A DNA stretch of 64,000 nt, taken from Muricoccus harenae. GTDB lineage: Bacteria > Pseudomonadota > Alphaproteobacteria > Acetobacterales > Acetobacteraceae. Every line of letters begins with the position of its first letter. The first letter of the stretch is position 1. The position numbers and the translations under genes are program-made. Positions 36,403-44,956 of the stretch are shown piece after piece. The DNA is taken from contig NZ_WWDL01000013.1 of the NCBI RefSeq assembly GCF_009848505.1, forward strand, positions 1 through 64,000, in the 5' to 3' direction. The notes under the pieces were generated by a model. That model saw nothing but the letters and a program-made list of their open reading frames with translations, searched no databases and was not told the DNA's origin.

Positions 36403-37278
36403 TCAACTTTCGGTAAGCGCGCCGGCCTCGCTCATCTCCACTCCGACCGTCACGGAATGCCGCCCGCCGCCCAGGATCACCCCCAGCAGCGGCGACACAT
36501 CCCCGAAGTCGCGGCCCCAGCCAAGCACGACATGCTCGTCCGCGACGAACAGGCTGTTGGTGGGGTCCATCTCCACCCAGCCTGCCTCGGACCCCATCCA
36601 GGCCGCTACCCAGGCATGGGACTGGTCCACCCCCACCCGAAGTGTGCCGCCCGGCGGCGGCCGGGTGCGGATGTAGCCCGAGACGTAGCGCGCCGGGATG
36701 CCGAACATTCGCAGCCCCGTGACCATCAGATGCGCGAAGTCCTGGCACACCCCTGCGCGCCGCTTCAGCAACTCCTCCACGGGGGTGGAAACGGTGGTCA
36801 CGCCGGCGCGGAAAGCCATCTGGCCGCGGAAGCAGGCGATCATCTCCACCGCCGCCTCGCCCACCGTCCGGCCCGGCGCGAAATGCGGGGCGAAAAAGGC
36901 TCGCGCCGCCTCCACGGGTGGCAGCAAGGGGCTGGGGAACAGGAACTCCGCCGCCTCGCGGTCCTGTAGCGCCAAGTCGCGGATCGCTTCCCATGCGGGC
37001 ATCGCGGCAGGGAGGGGCGGAGGCGCACTCACCTCCACCAGGGACTCCGCGGTGACGGTGAAGCGCTTGTGCGGGCGGTCGATATAGAACCAGGCGGTGG
37101 GGTTCCCGAAGTAGTCGGTTCCCTCGCTTCGCCGTGTCGGCGTGGGGCCGCTGGTCAGGCTGGCACGCAGGACGGCCTGGCGCGCCATTGGGCGGGGCGA
37201 GAGGTGGAGCACATGCGCCGCCATCTCGACCGGAGATTCATAGCTGTAGGCGGTGACATGCCGCAGCCGGTAGATCAC
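36403..37278 (-). CDS. Transglutaminase-like cysteine peptidase family protein
   Basis: A 291-residue cytosolic protein: an N-terminal beta domain (Bact_transglu_N; YRLRHVTAYSYESPVEMAAH) and a transglutaminase-core domain. The catalytic triad is intact: cysteine in AGVCQDFAHL, histidine in QSHAWVAAW and aspartate in VEMDPTNS. Enzymes of this fold cleave or form amide bonds. It is the last gene of a three-gene unit in which each start overlaps the previous stop by four bases, so it should be translated together with the ATP-grasp/alpha-E fusion protein. The substrate is unknown. Confidence 0.88.
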   Translation of the reverse strand: MIYRLRHVTAYSYESPVEMAAHVLHLSPRPMARQAVLRASLTSGPTPTRRSEGTDYFGNPTAWFYIDRPHKRFTVTAESLVEVSAPPPLPAAMPAWEAIRDLALQDREAAEFLFPSPLLPPVEAARAFFAPHFAPGRTVGEAAVEMIACFRGQMAFRAGVTTVSTPVEELLKRRAGVCQDFAHLMVTGLRMFGIPARYVSGYIRTRPPPGGTLRVGVDQSHAWVAAWMGSEAGWVEMDPTNSLFVADEHVVLGWGRDFGDVSPLLGVILGGGRHSVTVGVEMSEAGALTES

Positions 37279-39698
37279 GCCGCCCCCCGCACGGGACCAC
37301 CGCCGGGTGCATCCGCCGTATCCACTCCGAGCAGCCTCGGCGCGGCGATGAGGGTGAAGTAGCGCCGCCCGATCGCGTCCGACAGCGCGCCTACAGATTC
37401 CTCCAGAGCCAGCAGACGGCCGGAAAGGCCCGTCGCCGCCGAGGCGCCATCGGCTGCCGCCACGACTTCCGCCGCCATCGCCTCGCCATGCTGCCGCAGG
37501 CGCCGTGCCCAGGCCGAAAGCGACGGGTCACCGCCGCCCTCCACCGTGGCGAGCAGCCCTTCAGCGGCCGAAAGCTGGAAGACAAGCCCGCGCGGATTGC
37601 CGGGATCCGCCATCACCAGGTCCAGCGCAGGGCCGGGCTGCAGGACATGGAGGTAGCGGGTCCGATAGGTGATGACGGAATCGCAAAGCTCGAGTGCCAG
37701 GGCGAGCGCGCTCTCCACCCGCGCCGGGGCTTCGTCCAGCAGGTGGCCGAGCAGCGCCGCCACGCTCGCGCCGCGCTCCAGTCGCCGCCCGAGATCGAGG
37801 AAGCCGTGCGCGCCGCCACGCACCATGTTCTCCGCCGCGACACCCGCGACGCCCGAGGCGTAGCGCACCATACCGCCCAGCGCCGCGCCGAGCGCCGCCG
37901 GGGTCTTTGCCGCCATCAGCGCGGCGCGGCTGTCGCGCAGCGGCAAGGTGAAGGCGGCGTGCATGTCGCCGGTCAGCCGGTCGCGCGTGCCTTCCACCAG
38001 CCGGGCAACCTCGCTGGTCAGCCGGTGCAGCGGCCCGCCCTCGCGCCCAGCACCTAGCAGTGCGCGGCGCAGCGCGGCGTCGTCGCCCGAGGTAGGCACC
38101 TCCTCCTTGGTGATGAGCTTCGCATCGAGTAGGCAGCGCGATAGGGCCGCGATCTCCGCCAGGTCGCGCGGCAACATGGGCGCGCGCTCCAGCCGGGCGA
38201 GGGCGGCACGCATTAGCCGGGCGGAATCGTCCAGCCGCTCCACATACCGGCCGAGCCAGAACAGGTTGTCGGCCACGCGGGACGGCAGGTCGCCCGCCGC
38301 CCGCCGGATGGCCAGGGCCGGGATGTGCAGCGTAGCGGGCCCACGGATCTCGGCACGTTCCTCCGACAGCACCCAGACATCCTTGGAGACGTTGCCGCCC
38401 TGTCCGTCGGCATCCACGATGCGGGCGAGACCACCGGGCATGCAGCACCAGCTCTCACCGTCATGCTGGAGAAAGAGGCGCAGCGTTACAGGCCGGGGCT
38501 CCAGGACCTCGTCCACAAGGGAGGGAGCAAGGGACGGCACCGTCCTTGCCGAGGCAGCCCAGCCGCGCGGATCACCCTCGATCGCCTCGGCTTCCGCACC
38601 CGCGCGCCCGGCGGCATGCAGCGCGAATTCTCCAGGCGTTGCGAGGTAGCGCTCAAGCGCCGCAGGGTTCCCGAGCCAAAGCGTCTCCTGCGAAGGAACC
38701 ACCAGCGCCTCGCCGAGCAGGGCCTGGCAGAGGGCGGGCAGGAAGGCCGCCATGGCCGGGGCCTCCACCAGCCCCGCGCCGGGATTGTTGTGCACCGCGA
38801 CCGTGCCGGCCCGCATCGCGTCGAGCAGTCCAGAAATGCCGCTGGCGGGCCGCCCGCCCATTTCCAGCGGGTCCAGGGTGGAGCCCGGCACGCGCGAGAG
38901 CAGCACCCGCACCGGCTGCAGCCCGCGCAGGGTCTTGAGGAAGAGCGCACCGCCCCGCGCGGTCAGGTCGCCTACCTCCGCCAGGGCGCAGGAGAGGTCA
39001 CGCGCCACGGTGACATGCTCCGCCCAGGCCCGATGTCCGACGCCGGGCGTCAGAAGCGCGACCGCAGCCGCCCCGGCAACCTCCGCTCCCGCTGCGCGCT
39101 GCAGCACGTCCCGCCAGGTTTCGATGAAGGGGCGCAGGGGCCGCATCTGAACGGCGCGGGCGCATTCGGGCATGCTGCGCGCCATGTGGATGCGGTTGCC
39201 CAGGGCCTGGGCTAGCCCGTCCATCGCCACCACACTGTCGCCTGCGACGCGCCACTGCCCGTCCGGCCCGCGGATCAGGTCAGCGGCATAGGCGTGCAGG
39301 AAGCGCCCCGACGCGGCGTTGCGGCAGGGGCGCAGGAAAGCGGGGTTGGGGAAGACGAGTTCGGGCGGGACCAGCCCTTCCTCGACCAGGCGCTGCGGCC
39401 CGTAGAGATCCACCAGAATGGCCTCGAGAAGCCGCGCGCGCTGGATCAGCCCCTCCGCGAGGCCGGCGAATTCCGCTCCGTTCAGAACCAGCGGCACCGG
39501 GTCGAGCCGCCCCGCCGCCCCTCGCGCCGGGGAGGGGAGGAGTCCGGCGGCGCCCTCCTCCTCAAAGGCGCGGTCCAGCAGCCTTGCGCGCTCGGCAAGC
39601 CCGCCTTCAGGCAGGCTGGAGAGCGAGCCGAGCAGGCCGCGCCAATGCGGGCGAACCCGGCCGCCGCCATCCACCATTTCGTCCACTGGGGCGCTCAC
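37275..39698 (-). CDS. Circularly permuted ATP-grasp / alpha-E domain fusion protein
   Basis: An 807-residue protein joining two domains that are often separate proteins. Residues about 60-480 correspond to the circularly permuted ATP-grasp type 2 domain (FLHAYAADLIRGPDGQW, FLKTLRGLQPV, MPGGLARIVDADGQG). Residues about 490-800 form the all-helical alpha-E (DUF403) domain, which starts SRVADNLFWLGRYVERLDD and includes ITYRTRYLHVLQ. Where stand-alone ATP-grasp relatives have an ENR and a lysine-proline motif, this one reads GNRIHMARS and has no obvious KP lysine, so ATP binding may be altered. It overlaps the transglutaminase genes on both sides by four bases. Amide ligation to an unknown peptide is the family hypothesis. 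Confidence 0.85.
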   Translation of the reverse strand: MSAPVDEMVDGGGRVRPHWRGLLGSLSSLPEGGLAERARLLDRAFEEEGAAGLLPSPARGAAGRLDPVPLVLNGAEFAGLAEGLIQRARLLEAILVDLYGPQRLVEEGLVPPELVFPNPAFLRPCRNAASGRFLHAYAADLIRGPDGQWRVAGDSVVAMDGLAQALGNRIHMARSMPECARAVQMRPLRPFIETWRDVLQRAAGAEVAGAAAVALLTPGVGHRAWAEHVTVARDLSCALAEVGDLTARGGALFLKTLRGLQPVRVLLSRVPGSTLDPLEMGGRPASGISGLLDAMRAGTVAVHNNPGAGLVEAPAMAAFLPALCQALLGEALVVPSQETLWLGNPAALERYLATPGEFALHAAGRAGAEAEAIEGDPRGWAASARTVPSLAPSLVDEVLEPRPVTLRLFLQHDGESWCCMPGGLARIVDADGQGGNVSKDVWVLSEERAEIRGPATLHIPALAIRRAAGDLPSRVADNLFWLGRYVERLDDSARLMRAALARLERAPMLPRDLAEIAALSRCLLDAKLITKEEVPTSGDDAALRRALLGAGREGGPLHRLTSEVARLVEGTRDRLTGDMHAAFTLPLRDSRAALMAAKTPAALGAALGGMVRYASGVAGVAAENMVRGGAHGFLDLGRRLERGASVAALLGHLLDEAPARVESALALALELCDSVITYRTRYLHVLQPGPALDLVMADPGNPRGLVFQLSAAEGLLATVEGGGDPSLSAWARRLRQHGEAMAAEVVAAADGASAATGLSGRLLALEESVGALSDAIGRRYFTLIAAPRLLGVDTADAPGGGPVRGAA

Positions 39699-40531
39699 GC
39701 CGCCTCCAGCTTCAGCGAGGCGGAGAAGGTGACGCCGCAGGCCTCATGCGTGCCGCTGACCGGCGCCGCCAGCCGGGGATCGGACGCCGCCGAGAGCGGC
39801 AGGTGGAACTCGGCGGCTAGCAGGCCGGAGGTGGGATCGAAGCCGACCCAGCCGGCGCCGGGCAGGAAGGTCTCGGCCCAGGCATGCAGCTCGGCCGTGT
39901 TCTCGTTCGTGTCCAGCAGGTAGCCCGAGCAGAAACGGGCTGCGATCCCCATGGCGCGGAAGGCATGGACAAGCAGCCAGCCGGTGTCGCGGCAGGAGCC
40001 CTGGGCGCGGGAGATCACCTCCTCGGGCTCCCAGATGCCGGGCTCGTCACGCCGGATATAGGCGATCTCGCCGGCCACGCGGCGGGCCAGGGCAAGCAGG
40101 GTCGGGATCGTGTCCTCCCCGCCCTCGCACCGCTGCGGCAGCAGGGCGGCGAGGCCGGCCGTCAGGGGAGCGGCCCGCAAGTTTGGCGAAAGTTCGGCTG
40201 CCAGCAGCGGGTCATAGGTGAAGGGCCAGCGATCCGCCCCATCCTCCAGGATGAAGGCGAAGGGATTCATCGGCTGAAGCTCCGCCTCCAGCCGCGCGGT
40301 GATGGTGAAATGCTCCACCCTGCCATCGAAGACTGCTCGCGCCTCCGGGTTCCCCTGCGGGTCGCGCCGATGGAACAGGCGGTGGTTGCCCGGCTCCACC
40401 GACAGCACATGGCGCAGGATGCGCGCTGCCGCATGCGGCGCCGGGGAGAGTCGGATCGTCTGGGGACCCAGTAACACCGGCCTGTCGTAGCGGTAGGTGG
40501 TGACATGGGTGAGGGTGACGGCGCTGGCCAT
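39695..40531 (-). CDS. Transglutaminase-family protein, lacking the usual DUF2126 C-terminus
   Basis: A 278-residue protein matching the N-terminal module of large transglutaminase/DUF2126 proteins: LTHVTTYRYDRPVLLGPQTI, then the catalytic cysteine in AQGSCRDTGWLLV, histidine in AELHAWAETF and aspartate in VGFDPTSGLLA. The relatives I know of this N-terminal type go on for about 800 more residues (DUF2126); here the protein ends SLKLEAA. The ATG at 40531 gives the conserved N-terminus. It is the first gene of the three-gene transglutaminase/ATP-grasp unit and probably carries its promoter in the 248 bases upstream, where nothing else is evident. Confidence 0.85.
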   Translation of the reverse strand: MASAVTLTHVTTYRYDRPVLLGPQTIRLSPAPHAAARILRHVLSVEPGNHRLFHRRDPQGNPEARAVFDGRVEHFTITARLEAELQPMNPFAFILEDGADRWPFTYDPLLAAELSPNLRAAPLTAGLAALLPQRCEGGEDTIPTLLALARRVAGEIAYIRRDEPGIWEPEEVISRAQGSCRDTGWLLVHAFRAMGIAARFCSGYLLDTNENTAELHAWAETFLPGAGWVGFDPTSGLLAAEFHLPLSAASDPRLAAPVSGTHEACGVTFSASLKLEAA

Positions 40532-40779
40532 ACGAGCGGGTTCGGGCCTCTTCAGGCAGGGGAGGGGTGGGGCGAGGTCGCTGGATCGGCTGGCGAGGCG
40601 GCGCAGCATAGCCGCCGAGCCGCCCAGGCATAACCCGTTCACGGGAACCCGCCGCCACAGGGACATGCATGGTGGCTGGTGCCGGTGCGCCCGGCCGTGG
40701 CATTCAGGGGACGGATCGAGCATCGACGCGGGCATTGGGCCCGCGCACGGAACCGGCATCCTGACGACGGAGACCCACC

Positions 40780-41796
40780 ATGGGCACCAAGTACCGCATC
40801 CAGCGGCGAACCCTCCTGGCGGGCGGCGCCGCCCTCTCCCTCGTGCCGGTGCCTGGCGCGCGCGTCTCCGCGCAGACGCTCGACAAGGTCTCCTTCCAAA
40901 CCGACTGGCGGGCCCAGGCGGAGCATGGCGGCTACTACCAGGCGATCGCCAAGGGCATCTACCGGCGCCACGGCATCGATTGCGACCTGCGTCAGGGTGG
41001 GCCGCAGCTCAACCCGGCGCAGCTCTTGGTGACCGGGCGGGTGGACATGATCATGTCGAACCCCTTCCAGGCACTGAACTACGCCCGTGACAGCATGCCC
41101 TTCCTCTGCATCGGGGCGATCTTCCAGAAGGATCCCGTAATCCTCATGACGCATGAGGAAGCCGGGATCGACAGCTTCGAGAAGATGCGCGGCAAGCCGA
41201 TATCGATCAGCGCGGCCGGGCGCGTCACCCACTGGCCCTTCCTGCGCAGCCGCTTCGGCTTCGACGACAGCCAGATCCGGCCGAAATCCGTCAGCCTCCA
41301 ACCCTTCATGGCGGACCGGAATTCGATCTACCAGGGCTTCGTCTCCTCCGAGCCCTACGCCGCCATGCAGGCGGGCGCCCATCCGCGCGTCCATCTGCTC
41401 GCCGATGCCGGCTACGATGCCTACAACACCACCATCGACACTTCCGCCAGGATGGTCGCGGAGAAGCGTGACCTGGTGCAGCGCTTCATCGACGCAACCA
41501 TGGAAGGCTGGGCCGAGTACATGAAGGGCCAGGACGTCGAGGCGGCCAATGCCCTCATCAAGCGCCACAATCCGGAGATGCCGGACGACCTGCTGGCCTA
41601 TGGCCTGAAGGCGCTGAACGAACGCGGCATCGTGCGCTCGCACGAGGCCGAGACGCTCGGCATCGGCGCCATGACCCATGAGCGCTGGGACCGCTTCTAC
41701 GCCACCATGCGGGAAACCGGCGTCTACCCAGCCGGGATCGACATTCGCCGGGGCTATTCGCTGGAATTCGTGAACCGGAAGATCGGCGTCGGCTGA
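40780..41796 (+). CDS. ABC transporter substrate-binding protein (NMT1/THI5-like)
   Basis: A 338-residue periplasmic receptor of the NMT1/THI5-like family, which includes pyrimidine-precursor, riboflavin and other heterocycle receptors. The signal has a Tat-like start (YRIQRRTLLAGGAAL) and ends RVSAQ. Mature features are VSFQTDWRAQAEHGGYYQAIAKGIYRRHG, LLVTGRVDMIMSN and DRNSIYQGFVSSEPY. The ATPase and permease genes follow directly. No TPP or FMN riboswitch is apparent upstream, and no thi or rib genes adjoin, so the ligand is open. Confidence 0.87.
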   Translation: MGTKYRIQRRTLLAGGAALSLVPVPGARVSAQTLDKVSFQTDWRAQAEHGGYYQAIAKGIYRRHGIDCDLRQGGPQLNPAQLLVTGRVDMIMSNPFQALNYARDSMPFLCIGAIFQKDPVILMTHEEAGIDSFEKMRGKPISISAAGRVTHWPFLRSRFGFDDSQIRPKSVSLQPFMADRNSIYQGFVSSEPYAAMQAGAHPRVHLLADAGYDAYNTTIDTSARMVAEKRDLVQRFIDATMEGWAEYMKGQDVEAANALIKRHNPEMPDDLLAYGLKALNERGIVRSHEAETLGIGAMTHERWDRFYATMRETGVYPAGIDIRRGYSLEFVNRKIGVG

Positions 41797-41797
41797 G

Positions 41798-42565
41798 GTG
41801 GCGCAGTCGGTCCTCCTCTCGGGGGTCTCGAAGCGCTACGGCAATGATCCCTCTGGGGGAACGCTGGCCCTGGAGGGCATCGACCTCGCGGTGGAGGAGG
41901 GAGAATTCCTCTCCCTTCTCGGCCCCTCCGGCTGCGGCAAGTCCACCCTGTTGCGCGTGATCGCCGGACTGATCCCGGCGAGCAGCGGGCGGGTGGAGGT
42001 GCGCGCCGCGCGGCACGGCGAGACCGGATTCGTCTTTCAAGACCCGACACTGATGCCCTGGGCCAGCGCCATTGGGAACGTCATGCTGCCGCTGCGCCTC
42101 TCGGGCGTGCCGCGCCGCGAGGCCGAGCCGCGCGCGGCCGAGGCGCTGGCGCAGGTTGGCCTCTCGGGCTCGGAGCGGGCGCGGCCGCGCGCCCTGTCGG
42201 GTGGAATGCGGATGCGCGTCTCCATCGCCCGCGCGCTGGTGACGCGCCCGCGGCTGCTGCTGCTCGACGAGCCCTTCGCCGCGCTCGACGAAATCACGCG
42301 CCACCGCCTGAACGACGATCTTCTGATGCTGTGGGAGGCGACACGCTTCACCGCGATCCTGGTGACGCATTCGGTCTTCGAAAGTGTCTACCTCTCCAGC
42401 CGTGTTGCCGTGATGGCCGCGCGGCCTGGGCGGATCGCCGAGGAACTGCCCGTCGAGGCGCCATTGCCGAGAGGAGCCGAGTACCGCACCTCCACTGAAT
42501 ATGCCGCGCTGTGCCGGCAGGCCTCCCACGCTTTGTCCCGCGCCATGGAGGCGAAGGCGGCATGA
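41798..42565 (+). CDS. ABC transporter ATP-binding protein (SsuB/TauB/ThiZ-like)
   Basis: A 255-residue nucleotide-binding subunit that powers uptake through the adjacent permease. It shows Walker A GPSGCGKST, Q-loop VFQDPTLMPWA, signature LSGGMRMRV, Walker B LLLLDEPFAALDE and the H-loop VTHSVFESVYLSSRV. The GTG start lies 2 bases after the receptor stop (41796), and its stop overlaps the permease ATG by four bases, so the three genes form one operon. The C-terminal PLPRGAEYRTSTEY tail resembles ThiZ/RibX-type partners. Confidence 0.9.
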   Translation: MAQSVLLSGVSKRYGNDPSGGTLALEGIDLAVEEGEFLSLLGPSGCGKSTLLRVIAGLIPASSGRVEVRAARHGETGFVFQDPTLMPWASAIGNVMLPLRLSGVPRREAEPRAAEALAQVGLSGSERARPRALSGGMRMRVSIARALVTRPRLLLLDEPFAALDEITRHRLNDDLLMLWEATRFTAILVTHSVFESVYLSSRVAVMAARPGRIAEELPVEAPLPRGAEYRTSTEYAALCRQASHALSRAMEAKAA

Positions 42566-43332
42566 GGAAATGGCTGGCCGAATGGCCGCGCGTGGCCGCA
42601 CCGCTGCTGGTGGCGCTGCTTGTGCTCGGCGGATGGGAATGGGCGGTTCGCGCGAATAACGTGCCGCCCTACATCCTGCCCGGGCCCGCCGCGATCGGCG
42701 CAGCGCTGGTGCGGGACTGGCCGCTGCTCTGGCAATCGCTGCTGATGACGCTCCAGGTCACGGCCATGGCGCTGGTGGCCTCGGCAGTGCTCGGGCTCCT
42801 GCTGGCGATCATCTTCGCGCAATCGAAGCTGATCGAAACCGCACTCTTTCCCTATGCCATCATCCTGCAGGTGACGCCGATCGTCGCGATCGCGCCGCTG
42901 ATCATCATCTGGGTGGACCAGGTCTGGCTGGCACTGCTGCTCTGCGCCTGGATCGTGGCGTTTTTCCCGGTGCTGTCGAATACGACGCTCGGGCTGAACA
43001 GCGCCGATCCCAATCTGCACGATCTGTTCCGCCTTTATGGCGCCAGCCGATGGCAGGTGCTGGTGCGCCTGCGCCTGCCCTCGGCGCTTCCGCTCTTTCT
43101 GGCGGGGTTGCGCATCTCGGGCGGGCTGGCGCTGATCGGGGCGATCGTCGCAGAATTCGTGGCCGGGGCAGGGGGGGCGGAATCCGGTCTGGCCTACCGA
43201 ATCCTGGAAGCGGGTTACCAGCTCCAGATCCCGCGCATGTTCGCGGCACTCGCCCTGGTTTCGGCGACAGGCATCGCGATTTTCCTGGCGCTGTCGCTGC
43301 TGTCGCGCTGGGTGCTTCGCGGGCGGGATTAG
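42562..43332 (+). CDS. ABC transporter permease (SsuC/TauC-like)
   Basis: A 256-residue inner-membrane permease of the BPD-transp-1 family with about six helices. The N-terminal part has NVPPYILPGPAAIGAAL, typical of nitrate/taurine/pyrimidine-precursor permeases. The ATPase-contacting EAA-type loop is around LFRLYGASRWQVLVRLRLPSALP. The ATG at 42562 overlaps the ATPase stop (ATGA). It ends the operon; about 100 bases then separate it from a convergent phosphatase gene. Confidence 0.9.
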   Translation: MRKWLAEWPRVAAPLLVALLVLGGWEWAVRANNVPPYILPGPAAIGAALVRDWPLLWQSLLMTLQVTAMALVASAVLGLLLAIIFAQSKLIETALFPYAIILQVTPIVAIAPLIIIWVDQVWLALLLCAWIVAFFPVLSNTTLGLNSADPNLHDLFRLYGASRWQVLVRLRLPSALPLFLAGLRISGGLALIGAIVAEFVAGAGGAESGLAYRILEAGYQLQIPRMFAALALVSATGIAIFLALSLLSRWVLRGRD

Positions 43333-43438
43333 GGCGAGATCGCGGACGACCAAGAACAGCCGGGAGTGCGAAACCGTTCCTCAAGAAGATGTTGAAACGG
43401 TGGAAGCCATCACAGGCGAGTTTGAGCCGCTGTAGCGC

Positions 43439-44152
43439 CTACCAGGGCAGGTCCACCCAGGAGAGATGTCCTCCCTTGCCCGCGCCGGTATCCATGAACA
43501 CCGCCGCCCCACCGCCGGCGCCCAGCTGCATCAGCGGACGCCCGTTCGTGCTCCTCATCTCATGCCCGCAATAGACGGTGAAACCCTGCGGAATCCGGTC
43601 CACCCAGTCATGCAGCCGCTCTGGGAAACCATCGTCGCGCATGCGGCTGGTCACGTGGCCGAACAACGCGCGGGGAACGAGCCCCTCCGGCTTGCGGGCG
43701 CCGGCATCAGGCGGCGGGGCCGCGTGGAGCATGCGCGGGTGGAAGCCGCCATGCACGAAGAGCCGCTGGTCGATCCGGAGCCAGGCCGGGGCGCGGCCGA
43801 TCTCAGCCACGGCACGGCGGCGCAGCGCCTCGCGATCCGCGGCGGCATCGATCTGCTCCAGCGTGCGGCCTAGCCCGTTCGCCTCGATGCGGATCGGCGC
43901 GCCCTCGAGCGCGCGGCGGAGCTTATGGTCGTGATTGCCAAGCACGAAGATCCCGCGCCCCTCGGCACGCAGCGCAAAGGCGCGCCGTAGCACCCCCGGC
44001 GCATCGGAGCCGCCATCTGTCAGGTCGCCTAGCTGGATGAGGAAAAGGCGCTCCGCCGCCGCCCCTTCGACGGCGGCCTGGAAGGCATCGGCATCGCCGT
44101 GGACGTCGCCGACCACGCGGATGCCCTCAAAGCGGTGCCGGAGGTCTCTCAA
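43439..44152 (-). CDS. Metallophosphoesterase (PPP-type, diadenosine tetraphosphatase-like)
   Basis: A 237-residue cytosolic di-metal phosphoesterase. Its motifs are VVGDVHGDADAF (GDxHG), IQLGDLTDGGSDA (GDxxDRG-like), VLGNHDHKL (GNHD), VHGGFH and CGHEMR near the C-terminus. This is the PPP/ApaH-like arrangement. Its ATG overlaps the stop of the photolyase remnant by four bases, so it is the last gene of the lhr-pdeM operon. Substrate unknown. Confidence 0.85.
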   Translation of the reverse strand: MRDLRHRFEGIRVVGDVHGDADAFQAAVEGAAAERLFLIQLGDLTDGGSDAPGVLRRAFALRAEGRGIFVLGNHDHKLRRALEGAPIRIEANGLGRTLEQIDAAADREALRRRAVAEIGRAPAWLRIDQRLFVHGGFHPRMLHAAPPPDAGARKPEGLVPRALFGHVTSRMRDDGFPERLHDWVDRIPQGFTVYCGHEMRSTNGRPLMQLGAGGGAAVFMDTGAGKGGHLSWVDLPW

Positions 44153-44956
44153 GCCTCCGCCTCCTCGGAAAGTTCACCGCGGCTGGTGGCGCGCAGCGCA
44201 GCGAGTGCCCGGACGCGGCCGGCGGAATGCTCGATCACCGGGCGGGGATAGGCTTCGTCCGCCATGCCGGCTGCTCGGCGGATTTCCGCCGGTGCCTCAT
44301 GCGGGCGGTGGACGAAGCGCGAGGGCATCCGCGCCAGTTCCGGCACCCAGCGGCGGACATAGGCGCCTTGGTCGAGCTTCTCCCCCTGCAACACCGGGTT
44401 GAAGACTCGGGAATAGGCTGAGGCATCCGTGCCGCTGCCGGCGATCCATTGCCAGGAGGCGCTGTTGCTGGCCGGATCCGCATCCACGAGCGTATCCATG
44501 AACCATGTGGCGCCATCCTGCCAGGGCTGGAGGAGGTGTTTCACCAGGAGCGAGGCCGCAATCATCCGCACCCGATTATGCATCCACCCGATCCGCCAGA
44601 GCTGCCGCATTCCGGCATCCAGGATCGGATAGCCGGTGCGCCCTCGCTTCCAGGCCGCAAGCAAGTCCCGGTCCGGCGCGAAGGGAAAGCGGGCGAAAGG
44701 GGCGCGCAGGGCCGTGCGCGGCATTTCCGGCCGGTGCCAGAGCAGGTGATGCGAGAACTCCCGCCACAGGATCTCCCGCAGGAAAGGGAGAGCTTCCGCA
44801 CGGCCCGCCTCCCGTGCCGCGTGCCAGACTTGGCGCGGCGAGACTTCGCCCAAGCGCAGATGCGGCGAGAGACCGGAGGGCCCCTGCCGCCTCCAGCGTC
44901 GGGTTGTCTGCCAGGCGCAGGTCATGGCGGAACCAGAGGATGGCGGGCGCGGTCAC
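44149..44956 (-). pseudogene. DNA photolyase with large internal deletion
   Basis: The GTG at 44956 starts a normal photolyase N-terminus, APAILWFRHDLRLADNPTLEAA, overlapping the pdeM stop. At about 44882-44890 the sequence jumps to the region that is normally some 200 residues further on, PSGLSPHLRLGEVSPRQVW, in a different frame. The C-terminal FAD-binding half then reads intact: ILWREFSHHLLWH, GYPILDAGMRQLW, GWMHNRVRMI, ADPASNSASWQW. The lost part is the antenna-binding alpha/beta domain. An ATG at 44925 could still start the 258-residue FAD half, but repair activity is unlikely. The 3' overlap with the phosphatase gene is preserved. Confidence 0.88.

Noticed and set aside
40532-40779. Possible TPP or FMN riboswitch before the NMT1/THI5-like receptor
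   Set aside because: I could not find the conserved TPP CUGAGA or FMN AGGG/GGAG core arrangements in this stretch.
43360-43438. FLKKMLKR-like peptide reminiscent of an IS6-type transposase
   Set aside because: Only about eight residues resemble it, and the catalytic regions are absent. It lies in a short gap between convergent genes.
44149-44956. Programmed frameshift in the photolyase
   Set aside because: A single shift would not restore a full protein because about 200 residues are missing at the junction.
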